Shown here piece by piece: positions 56,163-63,585 of a DNA stretch of 64,000 bases. The notes beneath the pieces were generated by a model. That model was not told the DNA's origin and did not search any database. It saw only the letters and a program-made list of their open reading frames with translations. The number at the start of each line of letters is the position of its first letter. Position 1 is the first letter of the stretch. Location: NCBI RefSeq assembly GCF_900115925.1, contig NZ_FOYF01000002.1, positions 468,194 to 532,193 on the forward strand. Reading direction: 5' to 3'. This DNA comes from Bacillus sp. cl95 (lineage in GTDB: Bacteria > Bacillota > Bacilli > Bacillales > Cytobacillaceae). Position numbers and translations under genes: made by a program.

Positions 56163-56226
56163 GGCTATGTTAAAGTACATTGTTGAATTTCTGCATTTTT
56201 CTGACTGGAGCGGAAATTAACAGAGC
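56163..56226. repeat. Repeat family B, short copy (B5)
   Basis: GGCTATGTTAAAGTACATTG, TTGAATTTCTGCA and GACTGGAGCGGAAATTAACA are the two ends of family B joined with almost no interior. It forms the left end of the second composite element B5-D2-B6. Confidence 0.7.
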
Positions 56227-56536
56227 ATATTTTTTAGGAAAATCGATGAGAAATTCTGTGATTTCGTGATTTTTCTAAAAGCTGTATATGAACTTAGCGA
56301 ATAAATCTTTGAAAACGTTTATTACCATGAAAAAACAGGCGATAACATTTTTGAAAATGGCGGTTACGATTAAAAAACAGGAGGATAAAAAAGGTCACAA
56401 ACCCAGCGGGGGGATAATGTAATATTCTCATATCCACTTTAAAAGAGATAATTACGCCAAAATCTCCATATTTAATCATGCAAATTTTCGTACAAGTAGT
56501 CATTTCATGCCTTCTGCCAGTATTCCTCAAAAATAA
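56221..56536. repeat. Repeat D, copy 2
   Basis: Second copy of the 316-bp D segment, in the same orientation relative to its flanking B elements as copy 1. The 42-bp tandem units lie at 56306-56347 and 56348-56389. The 44-codon ORF (56288-56422) stays in the same frame as in copy 1, ending a codon later. Conserved blocks include GCGATAACATTTTTGAAAAT, AAAATCTCCATATTTAATCA and GCCTTCTG. Confidence 0.75.
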
Positions 56537-56611
56537 AGTTAAATTAAAGTGAACTGTTGATTTTCTGCACTTTGTTGACTAGAGCGGAATTCAACAGGCA
56601 AGACAGAGCAT
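56537..56611. repeat. Repeat family B, short copy (B6)
   Basis: TTAAATTAAAGTGAACTGTT, GATTTTCTGCACTTTGTTGA and TAGAGCGGAATTCAACAGGC are complementary ends (CTGTTGA with TCAACAG). It closes the second composite just downstream of the proI stop. Confidence 0.7.
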
Positions 56612-56628
56612 AATGAAAAGAGGGAGGT

Positions 56629-57459
56629 TCATTTCATTTGTTCACTTAACATGCTTCCGAGTCTTTGCGATTGCGCAGCGGCTTCTTTAATACAGGAAAC
56701 GAAAGCATTTTGAACACCATGCTTCTCAAGAACGCGAATGCCTGCTTCCGTCGTTCCACCTGGGCTAGTGACATCCTGGCGTAATTGCAATGGTGCTTTC
56801 TTTGAAACACTCAGCATTCCAGCAGCTCCGATCAATGTTTGGATAATGAGCTCTTTTGCCATTTGCTGTTCGAGACCAATTTCGACCGCGCTTTTTTCCA
56901 TTGCTTCAACTAGATAATAGATATAAGCAGGACCGCTCCCTGATAACCCTGTTACGGCGTCGAGCTGGTTTTCTTCAACTACCGTAGTAAGTCCTACTGT
57001 TTCAAACAAACCCTTAACAATCAGCATCTGTTTTTCGGTTACCCGTTCGTTTATCGCGATTGCAGTCGCAGATTTACCAATGGCAGCGGAAGTGTTTGGC
57101 ATCGCCCGCACGATAGAGAGAGGTTTGCCTGCTAGTTTTTCAATCGTTTCAATTGAAATCCCTGCTAATACAGAAACAATTAACATATGTGGCTGCAAGT
57201 ATGCTTTAAGGTTGTTGATTGCGTCCGCAGCATCTTTTGGTTTCATCACTAAAACGACTACATCAGCATCGGCAAGTGTTTCCTCTAGGTGATGTGACGT
57301 ACAAACTTTATATTTTTCCTGTAGCTGAGTTAACTTTTTTTCATCACTGCGATTGGTGACCCAGATTTTTTTTGATTCCATCAGATTATTATCAATCATT
57401 CCTGAAATAAGTGCATCTGCCATGGCGCCTGCGCCAATCATCGCTAACTTTCTCATCAT
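56629..57459 (-). CDS. proI: ProI-type pyrroline-5-carboxylate reductase
   Basis: Last step of proline biosynthesis: NAD(P)H reduction of 1-pyrroline-5-carboxylate. The 276-residue protein has the N-terminal Rossmann motif AMIGAGAMADALISGM, the central VVLVMKPKDAADAI, RAMPNTSAAIGKSATAI, and the C-terminal dimer domain with DAVTGLSGSGPAYIYYLVEA and DVTSPGGTTEAGIRVLEKHG. Two ATG codons in a row (57459 and 57456) follow AAAGGAGG; the second has the better spacing. The gene lies behind a proline-type T-box leader and next to yqjP, as B. subtilis yqjO (proI) does. Confidence 0.95.
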   Translation of the reverse strand: MMRKLAMIGAGAMADALISGMIDNNLMESKKIWVTNRSDEKKLTQLQEKYKVCTSHHLEETLADADVVVLVMKPKDAADAINNLKAYLQPHMLIVSVLAGISIETIEKLAGKPLSIVRAMPNTSAAIGKSATAIAINERVTEKQMLIVKGLFETVGLTTVVEENQLDAVTGLSGSGPAYIYYLVEAMEKSAVEIGLEQQMAKELIIQTLIGAAGMLSVSKKAPLQLRQDVTSPGGTTEAGIRVLEKHGVQNAFVSCIKEAAAQSQRLGSMLSEQMK

Positions 57460-57486
57460 CCATTCCTCCTTTAGTTTTCCTCAAAA

Positions 57487-57722
57487 AATACAAAAAGACC
57501 CTTCATCCGTAAAGGACGAAAGGTCTAGCTTCCGTGGTACCACCTTCATACACCTTTTTTATGAAAATCGAAAAAAGGTGACTCGACTCCGATAACGCCG
57601 GAATTGCGTTTAGGTTTGGCCTAACAGCTCGAAAGGTAGGTTTCAATGGTCAAGTGGACGGAGAAGCCTTTCAGCCGCTGAGCTTCTCTCTCTTTCGCCG
57701 TTTCCCATTTACTGGCCTTTGT
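57487..57722 (-). promoter_or_regulatory. T-box riboswitch upstream of proI
   Basis: On the minus strand the leader holds the T-box sequence AAGGTGGTACCACGG, which pairs with the NCCA end of uncharged tRNA, in front of a terminator. The 5' part contains CCAGTAAATGGG and a long Stem I with GAAACCTACC, in which CCT followed by A suits a proline specifier codon. Uncharged tRNA-Pro would stabilise the antiterminator and switch on proI. The T-box is secure; the specifier is read by eye. Confidence 0.88.
57491..57526 (-). terminator. Terminator of the proI T-box leader
   Basis: Minus strand: AGACCTTTCGTCC pairs with GGATGAAGGGTCT (one G-U) around TTTAC, followed by TTTTG. It competes with the T-box antiterminator. 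Confidence 0.88.
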
Positions 57723-57756
57723 CATTGCCATTTTACGAATCAAAGTTTTAATTGTC

Positions 57757-57786
57757 ATTATGGTGGAAATTTAGCTTGTCTGTCAA
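57757..57786 (-). promoter_or_regulatory. Promoter of the proI T-box transcript
   Basis: On the minus strand TTGACA (57786-57781), 18-bp spacer, CATAAT (57762-57757), placed about 35 bases before the start of the T-box leader. Confidence 0.65.
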
Positions 57787-57943
57787 GGATGAAAATTTTA
57801 TTTTTTTGGAAAGTTATGTGAAAATAATGACAATTAAAGATAAAGTAAGTTAGAATTATATTTATATGTAAGTGACTTAAGAAATGATCTTTATTTTCGA
57901 AAAAATTCTTATTTAAATATAGTTGTTTGAAGGAGCATGCGGA

Positions 57944-58906
57944 ATGACAGAATGGCAGAACGGCATTGCGAAAATCACCCTTCCTACCCCTTTTGCGGTG
58001 GGGGATGTGAATGTTTATTTAGTAAAAGGGGAACGTTTGACACTCATTGATGCCGGAACAAAAACGGAAGAGTCGTGGGAGGCATTCAAATCCCAATTGG
58101 GAGAATTGGGTCTTACTCCCGAAGATATCGAGCAGGTGGTGCTCACCCATCATCATCCGGATCATGTGGGGATGCTAGATTATTTGCCTGACTCGTTAGA
58201 AGTGTATGGTCATTATATAAATGAGCGCTGGATCAACAGATCGGAGGAATTTCTTGAAGAGCATAACCGTTTCTTCCATGCTATATTTGCAGAATTCGGC
58301 ATTCCTGATCAATTTCTTCCGTTCATTAAGCAGTCTAGAAGAATCTTGCGTTATTCTTGTCATCGTCCGCTGACTGGAGAGTTGAAGGAAGGCGATCGTC
58401 CGCTTGGTATGAGCGACTGGGAGGTTATTGAGACGCCGGGGCATGCTCAAAGTCATATTGCGCTTTTTAGGGAAAGTGATGGGGTACTTATTGGGGGAGA
58501 TCATATTATTGCCCATATTTCTCCTAACCCATTAATTGAACCGCCATTGCCTGGTGAAACGGAAAGACCGAAATCGCAGCTTCAATATAATGCTTCTTTA
58601 AAAAAAGTGCTGAATTATCCGATTGAGCTTGTATATTCAGGACATGGTAAAGAAGTATTCAATTTGAATCCGTTGATTGAAAAAAGGCTGTTGAAACAGC
58701 ATGATCGGGCAATGGGTGTCAAACAAATGCTTGCAACTGAACCGCTTACCGTGTTTCAAGTTTGCCAGCGTCTGTTTCCGACTGTTTATGAGCGTGAACT
58801 ATCGTTGACGATTTCTGAAACGGTTGCCCAGTTTGATTATTTGTTATCATTAGGAGAAATTGAAATGGTTACAGAGCATCAACCATATTTGTATCGAGCT
58901 AGATGA
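57944..58906 (+). CDS. yqjP: Metallo-beta-lactamase fold hydrolase (YqjP)
   Basis: A 320-residue MBL-fold protein of unknown substrate. The zinc motif HxHxDH is seen in VVLTHHHPDHVGMLDYL (about 71-87), further ligands in ETPGHAQSHIALF and IGGDHII, and a C-terminal helical domain (about 240-310). Similar proteins include glyoxalase II-like thioesterases. ATG 57944 lies 8 bases after GAAGGAG; an in-frame TTG 21 bases upstream overlaps that site. yqjQ follows after 9 bases, as in B. subtilis. Confidence 0.9.
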   Translation: MTEWQNGIAKITLPTPFAVGDVNVYLVKGERLTLIDAGTKTEESWEAFKSQLGELGLTPEDIEQVVLTHHHPDHVGMLDYLPDSLEVYGHYINERWINRSEEFLEEHNRFFHAIFAEFGIPDQFLPFIKQSRRILRYSCHRPLTGELKEGDRPLGMSDWEVIETPGHAQSHIALFRESDGVLIGGDHIIAHISPNPLIEPPLPGETERPKSQLQYNASLKKVLNYPIELVYSGHGKEVFNLNPLIEKRLLKQHDRAMGVKQMLATEPLTVFQVCQRLFPTVYERELSLTISETVAQFDYLLSLGEIEMVTEHQPYLYRAR

Positions 58907-58915
58907 GGTGAATAG

Positions 58916-59707
58916 ATGGGGAGAATTACAGGGAAAAATATTGTGATCACAGGTGCATCAGGAGGAATAGGAGCAGAAATTGCCCGCCTTTGTGCTGAGC
59001 AAGGTGCCAATTTGGTGTTATTGGCTAGAAGTCATGACAAACTGATGCATTTGAAAAAAGAACTTGAAAATAAGCATCCTATCCAGGTGTCTGTTTATCA
59101 GTTGGATGTTTCTAATTCTGCCGACGTGAAGGCAGTCTTTACACGAATATTTGAGGAAATAGGGACTGTGGATGTTTTAGTCAATAATGCTGGGTTTGGC
59201 ATTTTTAGGGAAGCGCACGAAGCTTCTATTGAAGAAATTACAGGTATGTTCAATGTTAATGTTGTCGGTCTGATGGCCTGTACGGGTATGGTTTTACCAC
59301 ATATGCGAGCTAGAAGGTCAGGGCATATCATTAATATTGCTTCACAAGCAGGCAAGATTGCCACTCCGAAATCGAGTGTGTATTCTGCCACGAAGCATGC
59401 GGTGCTTGGATATACGAACAGTCTAAGAATGGAGCTGGCGGATTATCATGTACACGTAACATCTGTCAATCCTGGACCAATCGCTACGAATTTTTTTGAA
59501 ATTGCTGACGAAAAAGGCACTTATGTAAAAAATGTGCAAAAATTCATGTTGCAACCTGAATATGTCGCAAAAAAAGTGGTCGAATCGATGTTTACAAAAA
59601 CGAGAGAAATCAATTTACCTCGTTGGATGAACATGGGGAGCGTAATATACGTTCTGTTCCCTCGCTTATTTGAACGTTTAGGAAAAAAGGCTTTTAATAA
59701 AAAATAA
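58916..59707 (+). CDS. yqjQ: Short-chain dehydrogenase (YqjQ)
   Basis: A 263-residue classical SDR oxidoreductase. The cofactor motif is VITGASGGIGAEIARLC (about 10-26), then VLVNNAGFG, the catalytic Ser in IINIASQAGKIATPKSSVYS and Tyr-x3-Lys in YSATKHAVLGYTNSL. The C-terminal hydrophobic stretch (WMNMGSVIYVLFPRLFERLG) may associate with membrane. Substrate unknown. GAGGTGA precedes the ATG; cotranscribed with yqjP. Confidence 0.92.
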   Translation: MGRITGKNIVITGASGGIGAEIARLCAEQGANLVLLARSHDKLMHLKKELENKHPIQVSVYQLDVSNSADVKAVFTRIFEEIGTVDVLVNNAGFGIFREAHEASIEEITGMFNVNVVGLMACTGMVLPHMRARRSGHIINIASQAGKIATPKSSVYSATKHAVLGYTNSLRMELADYHVHVTSVNPGPIATNFFEIADEKGTYVKNVQKFMLQPEYVAKKVVESMFTKTREINLPRWMNMGSVIYVLFPRLFERLGKKAFNKK

Positions 59708-59712
59708 GACAT

Positions 59713-59736
59713 TGCCGCCGTTTTGGCGGTTTTTTG
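59713..59736 (+). terminator. Intrinsic terminator after yqjQ
   Basis: GCCGCC and GGCGGT form a short stem with a TTTT-containing loop, followed by TTTTTG. Confidence 0.8.
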
Positions 59737-59773
59737 TTGGGCTGAAATGAAAAAGAGCCCTGTTGAAGGGGCT

Positions 59774-59983
59774 CTAAAAGGACCATTTTTCAATCTTTTC
59801 AATGTTATCTAAGAAATGACTTACCAATTCACTAAATGAATAACTTGATTCACCTAGTATGTATGATATGGCATTTTCATCGCCAATATCTTTACTTCCC
59901 CTAACTCCAAATACGGGCTTAACATGATTATTCTGAATAAGCGCCTTTGCAAGTTCAATAGCTAACTGTCTATTAGGTTCCAT
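59774..59983 (-). CDS. Hypothetical 69-residue protein
   Basis: I do not recognise this family. The product starts MEPNRQLAIELAKALIQNNH and ends NIEKIEKWSF; it is soluble, rich in helix-forming residues, with a short VFGVRGSKDIGDENAISYIL centre. ATG 59983 is chosen because GGAGGGG lies 5 bases upstream; the frame is open 129 bases further without a site. It lies downstream of yqzH on the same strand, separated by about 125 bases holding an IS-end-like hairpin. Confidence 0.6.
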   Translation of the reverse strand: MEPNRQLAIELAKALIQNNHVKPVFGVRGSKDIGDENAISYILGESSYSFSELVSHFLDNIEKIEKWSF

Positions 59984-60075
59984 ATAATCCCCTCCATACT
60001 CTATAAATATTGGAGGTTTGTCCATCATATGAAATTTATTTTGAGTTGAAAGAGATTTTTTTATCGTTTTCCGAC

Positions 60076-60112
60076 AGAAGGCTCCCACTTCAAGGAAGTG
60101 TGAGTAGTTCAA
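60076..60112 (+). repeat. Hairpin resembling an IS200/IS605-family right end
   Basis: CTCCCACTTC (60082-60091) pairs with GAAGTGTGAG (60095-60104; one mismatch) around a 3-base loop, then TAGTTCAA. Subterminal hairpins followed by a TTCA-type end are typical of IS200/IS605 elements. No tnpA, tnpB or left end was recognised, so at most it is a solo relic. It could also act as a hairpin behind the minus-strand yqzH stop. Confidence 0.35.
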
Positions 60113-60306
60113 GCCCCGCTTAAAAATTCATAAACCACATCATTGATAATATCGTATAAATCGGCGTCTGTTTCAGTTGCTTTCACAGTAAGAATTTCTT
60201 CGTAAAGCCGGTCATAGTCACTTTTGTTTAAAGGTAGATTTTCTCCGTGCTGATAGTATTGCTTGAAGATATTTTCGATCATTTTATAAATGAATTTTTT
60301 ATCCAT
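60109..60306 (-). CDS. yqzH: YqzH family protein
   Basis: A 65-residue protein, MDKKFIYKMIENIFKQYYQH then a polar linker and DTDADLYDIINDVVYEFLSG-like end (here ETDADLYDIINDVVYEFLSG). The N- and C-terminal motifs are those of YqzH, a small conserved Bacillus protein of unknown function. ATG 60306 lies 7 bases after GAGGTG; the longer upstream frame is not supported. It diverges from the SOS-type promoter of the polymerase gene. Confidence 0.82.
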   Translation of the reverse strand: MDKKFIYKMIENIFKQYYQHGENLPLNKSDYDRLYEEILTVKATETDADLYDIINDVVYEFLSGA

Positions 60307-60399
60307 CCTTTTGCACCTCATCCTTATTATAACCCTTTTTCTATTGCCATTCCTATTGGCAGAATCTCCTTTATCATGAAAACTGTCGTAAAATTTCCA

Positions 60400-60458
60400 T
60401 TGAAACAGAACGTATATTCGCATATGATAGTGGGTATAATGAAATGGAACAAATGTTC
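60400..60458 (+). promoter_or_regulatory. SOS promoter with two LexA (DinR) boxes
   Basis: TTGAAA (60400-60405), 17-bp spacer, TATGAT (60423-60428). GAACGTATATTC (60408-60419) lies inside the spacer and GAACAAATGTTC (60447-60458) just downstream. The second matches the core of the Bacillus SOS box GAAC-N4-GTTC completely, the first with one mismatch. LexA bound here would block the promoter of the Y-family polymerase gene. Confidence 0.8.
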
Positions 60459-60477
60459 TGCAACGGAGGAAAAAATG

Positions 60478-61737
60478 ATGTTCGACTACAGCACGATGCC
60501 GCAACACAAAATTTTGTGTATTGATATGAAAAGTTTCTACGCAAGCTGTTCCGCGGTCATGCTTGGGCTCGATCCGTTAAATTGTTATCTTGCTGTTGTA
60601 GGTCATAAAGAGAGGCAAGGAAGCGTGGTACTTGCTGCTTCACCACTTTTAAAAAAAGAATTCGGGATTAAAACGGGTTCTCGTAAGTATGAAATTCCAG
60701 AAGATCCCCGTATTATTATCGAAGATCCAAAGATGGCAACCTATATTAGGATTTCCACTGAAATTAGCCGAGTTTTTCACCGCTACGTTCCTAAAGATGC
60801 AATCCATACGTATAGTGTCGATGAAAGTTTTATTAAAGTAGACGGAGCTTCAAATCTATGGGGAGATGCGGATCAAATCGCAGAAAAAATTAGGGATGAT
60901 ATTTACAGGGAATTTCAGCTTCCTTGTGCGATCGGCATCGGTCCGAACATGCTTATGGCGAAACTCTGTCTCGACTTAGAGGCCAAAAAAACGGGAATTG
61001 CTGAGTGGACTTATGAGGATGTGAAGCCAAAACTTTGGGAAGTCTCGCCGTTAAGTGAGATGTGGGGGATAGGGAGACGAGTAGAAAAAACGCTAAACAG
61101 CATGGGGATTTTCACAGTTGGTCAGCTGGCTCGCTATGATTTGGAAAAACTCGAAAAGAAATTTGGGATTATGGGGAATCAACTGTACCATCATGCTTGG
61201 GGAATTGATCTATCTGAAATTGGTGCTCCGATTGTAGAAGGTCAAATCAGCTTTGGAAAAAGCCAAATTTTACTGAGGGATTATAAGGAAGAACATGAAA
61301 TTAAGAGTGTAGTCCTTGAAATGTGCGAAGAGGTAGCAAGGCGGGCAAGGTCGCAACGAAAAGCGGGACGGACAATCAGCTTTGGCCTTAGTTACAGTTC
61401 CGAAGAATTCGGTGGAGGCTTTTACAGGTCCAGAACAATTGAAAAACCAACTAATATCACGATGGATCTCTATCGTGTTTGTTTACAGCTTTTTCGCGAA
61501 CATTATAGTGGAAAGACTGTCCGACAAATTTCCATTACGCTTGGCAATATTGTGGATGACTGCGAGATGCAATTGAGCCTATTTGATCCAGGCGCTGATA
61601 AAAGGAGAGAGCTAGGCTATGTGGTGGATCGTATTCGACTCCGCTATGGTTCGGCTTCATTATTGCGAGCTGTTTCTTATACAGCAGCTGGAACCGCAAG
61701 GCATAGGGCATTGCTAGTAGGTGGGCATAAAGGATAA
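60478..61737 (+). CDS. yqjW: Y-family DNA polymerase, UvrX/YqjW type
   Basis: Translesion polymerase of the UvrX/UmuC-like branch, distinct from DinB. The 419-residue protein has CIDMKSFYASCSAVMLGLDP with the first catalytic Asp and IHTYSVDESFIKVDGAS with the second acidic pair, EMWGIGRRVEKTLNSMGIFT as the helix-hairpin-helix, and QLSLFDPG near the C-terminus, a clamp-binding motif. ATG 60478 is chosen over 60475 for spacing to GGAGGA and because MFDYSTMPQ matches B. subtilis YqjW. The SOS boxes upstream make it damage-inducible. A YolD-like gene follows after a repeat. Confidence 0.95.
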   Translation: MFDYSTMPQHKILCIDMKSFYASCSAVMLGLDPLNCYLAVVGHKERQGSVVLAASPLLKKEFGIKTGSRKYEIPEDPRIIIEDPKMATYIRISTEISRVFHRYVPKDAIHTYSVDESFIKVDGASNLWGDADQIAEKIRDDIYREFQLPCAIGIGPNMLMAKLCLDLEAKKTGIAEWTYEDVKPKLWEVSPLSEMWGIGRRVEKTLNSMGIFTVGQLARYDLEKLEKKFGIMGNQLYHHAWGIDLSEIGAPIVEGQISFGKSQILLRDYKEEHEIKSVVLEMCEEVARRARSQRKAGRTISFGLSYSSEEFGGGFYRSRTIEKPTNITMDLYRVCLQLFREHYSGKTVRQISITLGNIVDDCEMQLSLFDPGADKRRELGYVVDRIRLRYGSASLLRAVSYTAAGTARHRALLVGGHKG

Positions 61738-61745
61738 ATAAGATA

Positions 61746-61919
61746 GGCTCTTTTCGTAAATTTTGTTGCTTTCACACGCAAAAGTAAAAATCGGCTTCTG
61801 GATTTTTACGATTTTTTATGAATTCTTGATTCAGGAACTTCTCGAAAAGAGCCCCGAATCCATAAAGAATGCGGGATGAGAGTAGTATCCGAAAAGCAAC
61901 AATCAATGCGAAAACAGCC
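61746..61919. repeat. Intergenic repeat family C, copy 1
   Basis: A 174-bp element with long imperfect terminal inverted repeats: GGCTCTTTTCGTAAATTTTG then TTGCTTT at the left, and AAAAGCAACAATCAATGCGA then AAACAGCC at the right. An inner copy of the left end is also found inverted (CTCGAAAAGAGCC). It lies between yqjW and the YolD-like gene, which are usually adjacent. A second copy lies at 63586-63736. Confidence 0.75.
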
Positions 61920-61949
61920 ACAAGATGAGAGCAAAGGGAGGTGGACTCG

Positions 61950-62285
61950 ATGATTCGGGACAGAGGAAGAATAAAATGGACATCAATGATGCTTCCTGAA
62001 CATGTGAAACTACTTCGCGATTGGGTTGCAGAAGAGACTTACGAACAGGAAAAGGAAATCGATGAACAACAGTTGGAGTTAATGAATGAGGTTCTAGCAC
62101 AGGCAATGGAATTAGGGCTATCAGTTACGATTACGCATTATCGAAAGCCGAGACATGAACTCATCATTGGCAAGATCCACTACTGGAATGAGTTGTCTCA
62201 AAAGCTTCATATCATAGACCGCTTTGAAGAAGTACATCGAATTCCATTCAAGCACATTGCCGATGTACGGCTAACAGATGAATAA
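61950..62285 (+). CDS. yqjX: YolD-like family protein (YqjX)
   Basis: A 111-residue YolD-like protein (MIRDRGRIKWTSMMLPEHVK at the N-terminus, ELIIGKIHYWNELSQKLHII and IPFKHIADVRLTDE at the C-terminus). In Bacillus such genes accompany UvrX/YqjW polymerases and are thought to be functional counterparts of UmuD; the biochemical role is not established. ATG 61950 follows GGGAGGTG by 6 bases. The 212-base gap after yqjW contains repeat C, so read-through from the SOS promoter would have to cross it. Confidence 0.88.
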   Translation: MIRDRGRIKWTSMMLPEHVKLLRDWVAEETYEQEKEIDEQQLELMNEVLAQAMELGLSVTITHYRKPRHELIIGKIHYWNELSQKLHIIDRFEEVHRIPFKHIADVRLTDE

Positions 62286-62379
62286 GGATTGAAAGGAGGG
62301 CCAAGAGGCATTGTTACTCTTTTTTCAGTTGAGCTAAAATCCGACCGTGAACGTGAATAATCCTGGAAACAGAAATCAA

Positions 62380-62415
62380 ATTAAAACAAAGGGCGGCCAT
62401 ATATAATTGGCCGCC
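62380..62415 (-). terminator. Terminator after the CDGSH gene
   Basis: GGCGGCCA and TGGCCGCC form a perfect stem around 8 bases; on the minus strand it is followed by CTTTGTTTTAATTT. It can also stop the convergent yqjX transcript. Confidence 0.75.
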
Positions 62416-62424
62416 ACTAGCATA

Positions 62425-62646
62425 TTATTCTTCTTTATCCTTCAAAACTTGAACAGCGCGCACGCAAGAATCAAATTTACCCTTATGCGTGCCGTCACAG
62501 AAAGGAAGCTTTGAAGACATACCACATCGGCAAAGAGAAAAAGCCTGTTTTGTTTCAAAAACATTTCCATCGACATCAATCAATTCTACTTCTCCTGTCA
62601 CACGTAGCGGGCCGTTATCCATCACTTTAATTTGCACCTTTGACAT
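62425..62646 (-). CDS. CDGSH iron-sulfur domain protein
   Basis: A 73-residue protein with a single CDGSH-type [2Fe-2S] site: CRCGMSSKLPFCDGTHKGKF (about 40-59) gives the three Cys and one His ligands in the order C-x-C-x10-C-D-G-T-H. An N-terminal strand region precedes it (VQIKVMDNGPLRVTGEVELI). ATG 62646 is chosen for GAGGTG 7 bases upstream. Function in bacteria is poorly known. It diverges from another iron-sulfur-related gene, yqkB. Confidence 0.9.
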   Translation of the reverse strand: MSKVQIKVMDNGPLRVTGEVELIDVDGNVFETKQAFSLCRCGMSSKLPFCDGTHKGKFDSCVRAVQVLKDKEE

Positions 62647-62759
62647 TTTAAGCACCTCTTTCACAAATTGTTCACATTTTTATTCATGATTTGATATTAA
62701 AAGGAAGTATTGGAAAAAGCAACTAATACTTTTCCGAAACGATTTCCGCAGCTTTCGAC

Positions 62760-62787
62760 TGGCATATGCTACAATTATCATATGCCA
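62760..62787. promoter_or_regulatory. Operator-like palindrome upstream of yqkB
   Basis: TGGCATATG and CATATGCCA are perfect 9-bp inverted repeats separated by 10 bases that include TACAAT, a possible -10 element. It lies about 20 bases before the yqkB start. No good -35 is visible at 17 bp. It may be a repressor site or an RNA hairpin. Confidence 0.4.
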
Positions 62788-62806
62788 GACGAAAGGGGCT
62801 TTAAAC

Positions 62807-63133
62807 ATGGAAATTAAAATGACAGAAGCAGCGGCCCAAAAAATCAATGAAAAGTTGCAAGGGAAGCTAGGCTTCCTGAAGTTGAAATATGAAACAGAAG
62901 GTTGCGGTTGTGTAGTGAGCGGGGTTACAGCCCTGTGGTTCGTTGATGAATTAGACGAAGATGACCAGGCCATTCAAACGAATGATATAACCGTTCATAT
63001 AGAAAAATCAAAGGTTGTATTTCTGGATGAAAATATGACAATAGATTTCTCAGAAAGCGCAAATACATTTCAGTTGCGAAGTCCAAATCAAATCCTTAAC
63101 GGAAGAATGAGTTTTGTAGATCATACAAAATAG
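62807..63133 (+). CDS. yqkB: Iron-sulfur cluster biosynthesis family protein (YqkB, HesB/IscA-like)
   Basis: A 108-residue HesB/IscA-like fold protein (MTEAAAQKINEKLQGKLGFL, KLKYETEGCGCVVSGVTALW, and IDFSESANTFQLRSPNQILN). The conserved C-x-C of A-type carriers is replaced by a GCGC at about 38-41 and the C-terminal Cys pair is missing, as in the YqkB subgroup, so scaffold activity is doubtful. AAAGGGG precedes the ATG. Same place as B. subtilis yqkB. Confidence 0.88.
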   Translation: MEIKMTEAAAQKINEKLQGKLGFLKLKYETEGCGCVVSGVTALWFVDELDEDDQAIQTNDITVHIEKSKVVFLDENMTIDFSESANTFQLRSPNQILNGRMSFVDHTK

Positions 63134-63144
63134 AGAATTCGTCT

Positions 63145-63174
63145 AAAGAAGCTGCCATTTAGGCAGCTTTTCTT
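63145..63174 (+). terminator. Intrinsic terminator after yqkB
   Basis: AAGCTGCC pairs with GGCAGCTT around ATTTA, extended by AAAG with CTTT-like bases, followed by TTCTT. Confidence 0.85.
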
Positions 63175-63179
63175 GTGGT

Positions 63180-63441
63180 CTAGGAAATTATAAAATAAAT
63201 TAATGTGGATAACTTTCTACGTTTGTCTAATAATCCAGCTCCAGCACCCCGCCCCTCGGGGTTGTTTCCTAAAGCCGAAACAACCTTGGTCATAAGCCAA
63301 ATCACTTCAGAAATCAGGACAAGGAACGCTTCGGCAGCATTAACATCGCACGAAGAAAAAGCGATAGCTTTTTCGAGGATGACTGCGTGGTTCGTCTTAT
63401 GCCTGTCAGGGCTAAACAGGGCGCTTGCGCCTTTTGTTCTG
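63180..63441. repeat. Intergenic repeat family A, copy 3
   Basis: About 262 bp. The first 40 bases (TAGGAAATTATAAAATAAAT, then TAATGTGGATAACTTTCTAC) are the same as in copy 1. One extra hairpin GTTGTTTC/GAAACAAC is present (copy 1 has two, copy 2 none). It is shorter than copy 1 partly because one of the two CGCACGAA...GCGATAGC modules is missing: GCGATAGC runs straight into TTTTTCGAGGATGACTGCG. Confidence 0.85.
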
Positions 63442-63585
63442 GAATGATGGGTTAATATTGTTCAAAGCCTTCTTGGAAACGCCCTTACTTTCAGAGGGAT
63501 TTTAAAAAAAGAGCAAAAATCGACAGATTATGATAACTTTAAAGATTAATGTGGAATAATATAAATCGGTTGTTTCTTAAAATAA

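Noticed and set aside
56294-56530. 78-codon minus-strand frame in repeat D copy 2
   Set aside because: No start signal, and not conserved as an open frame in D copy 1.
63205-63447. 80-codon frame in repeat A copy 3
   Set aside because: It is not kept open over the corresponding part of copy 1, and it lies wholly in the structured repeat.
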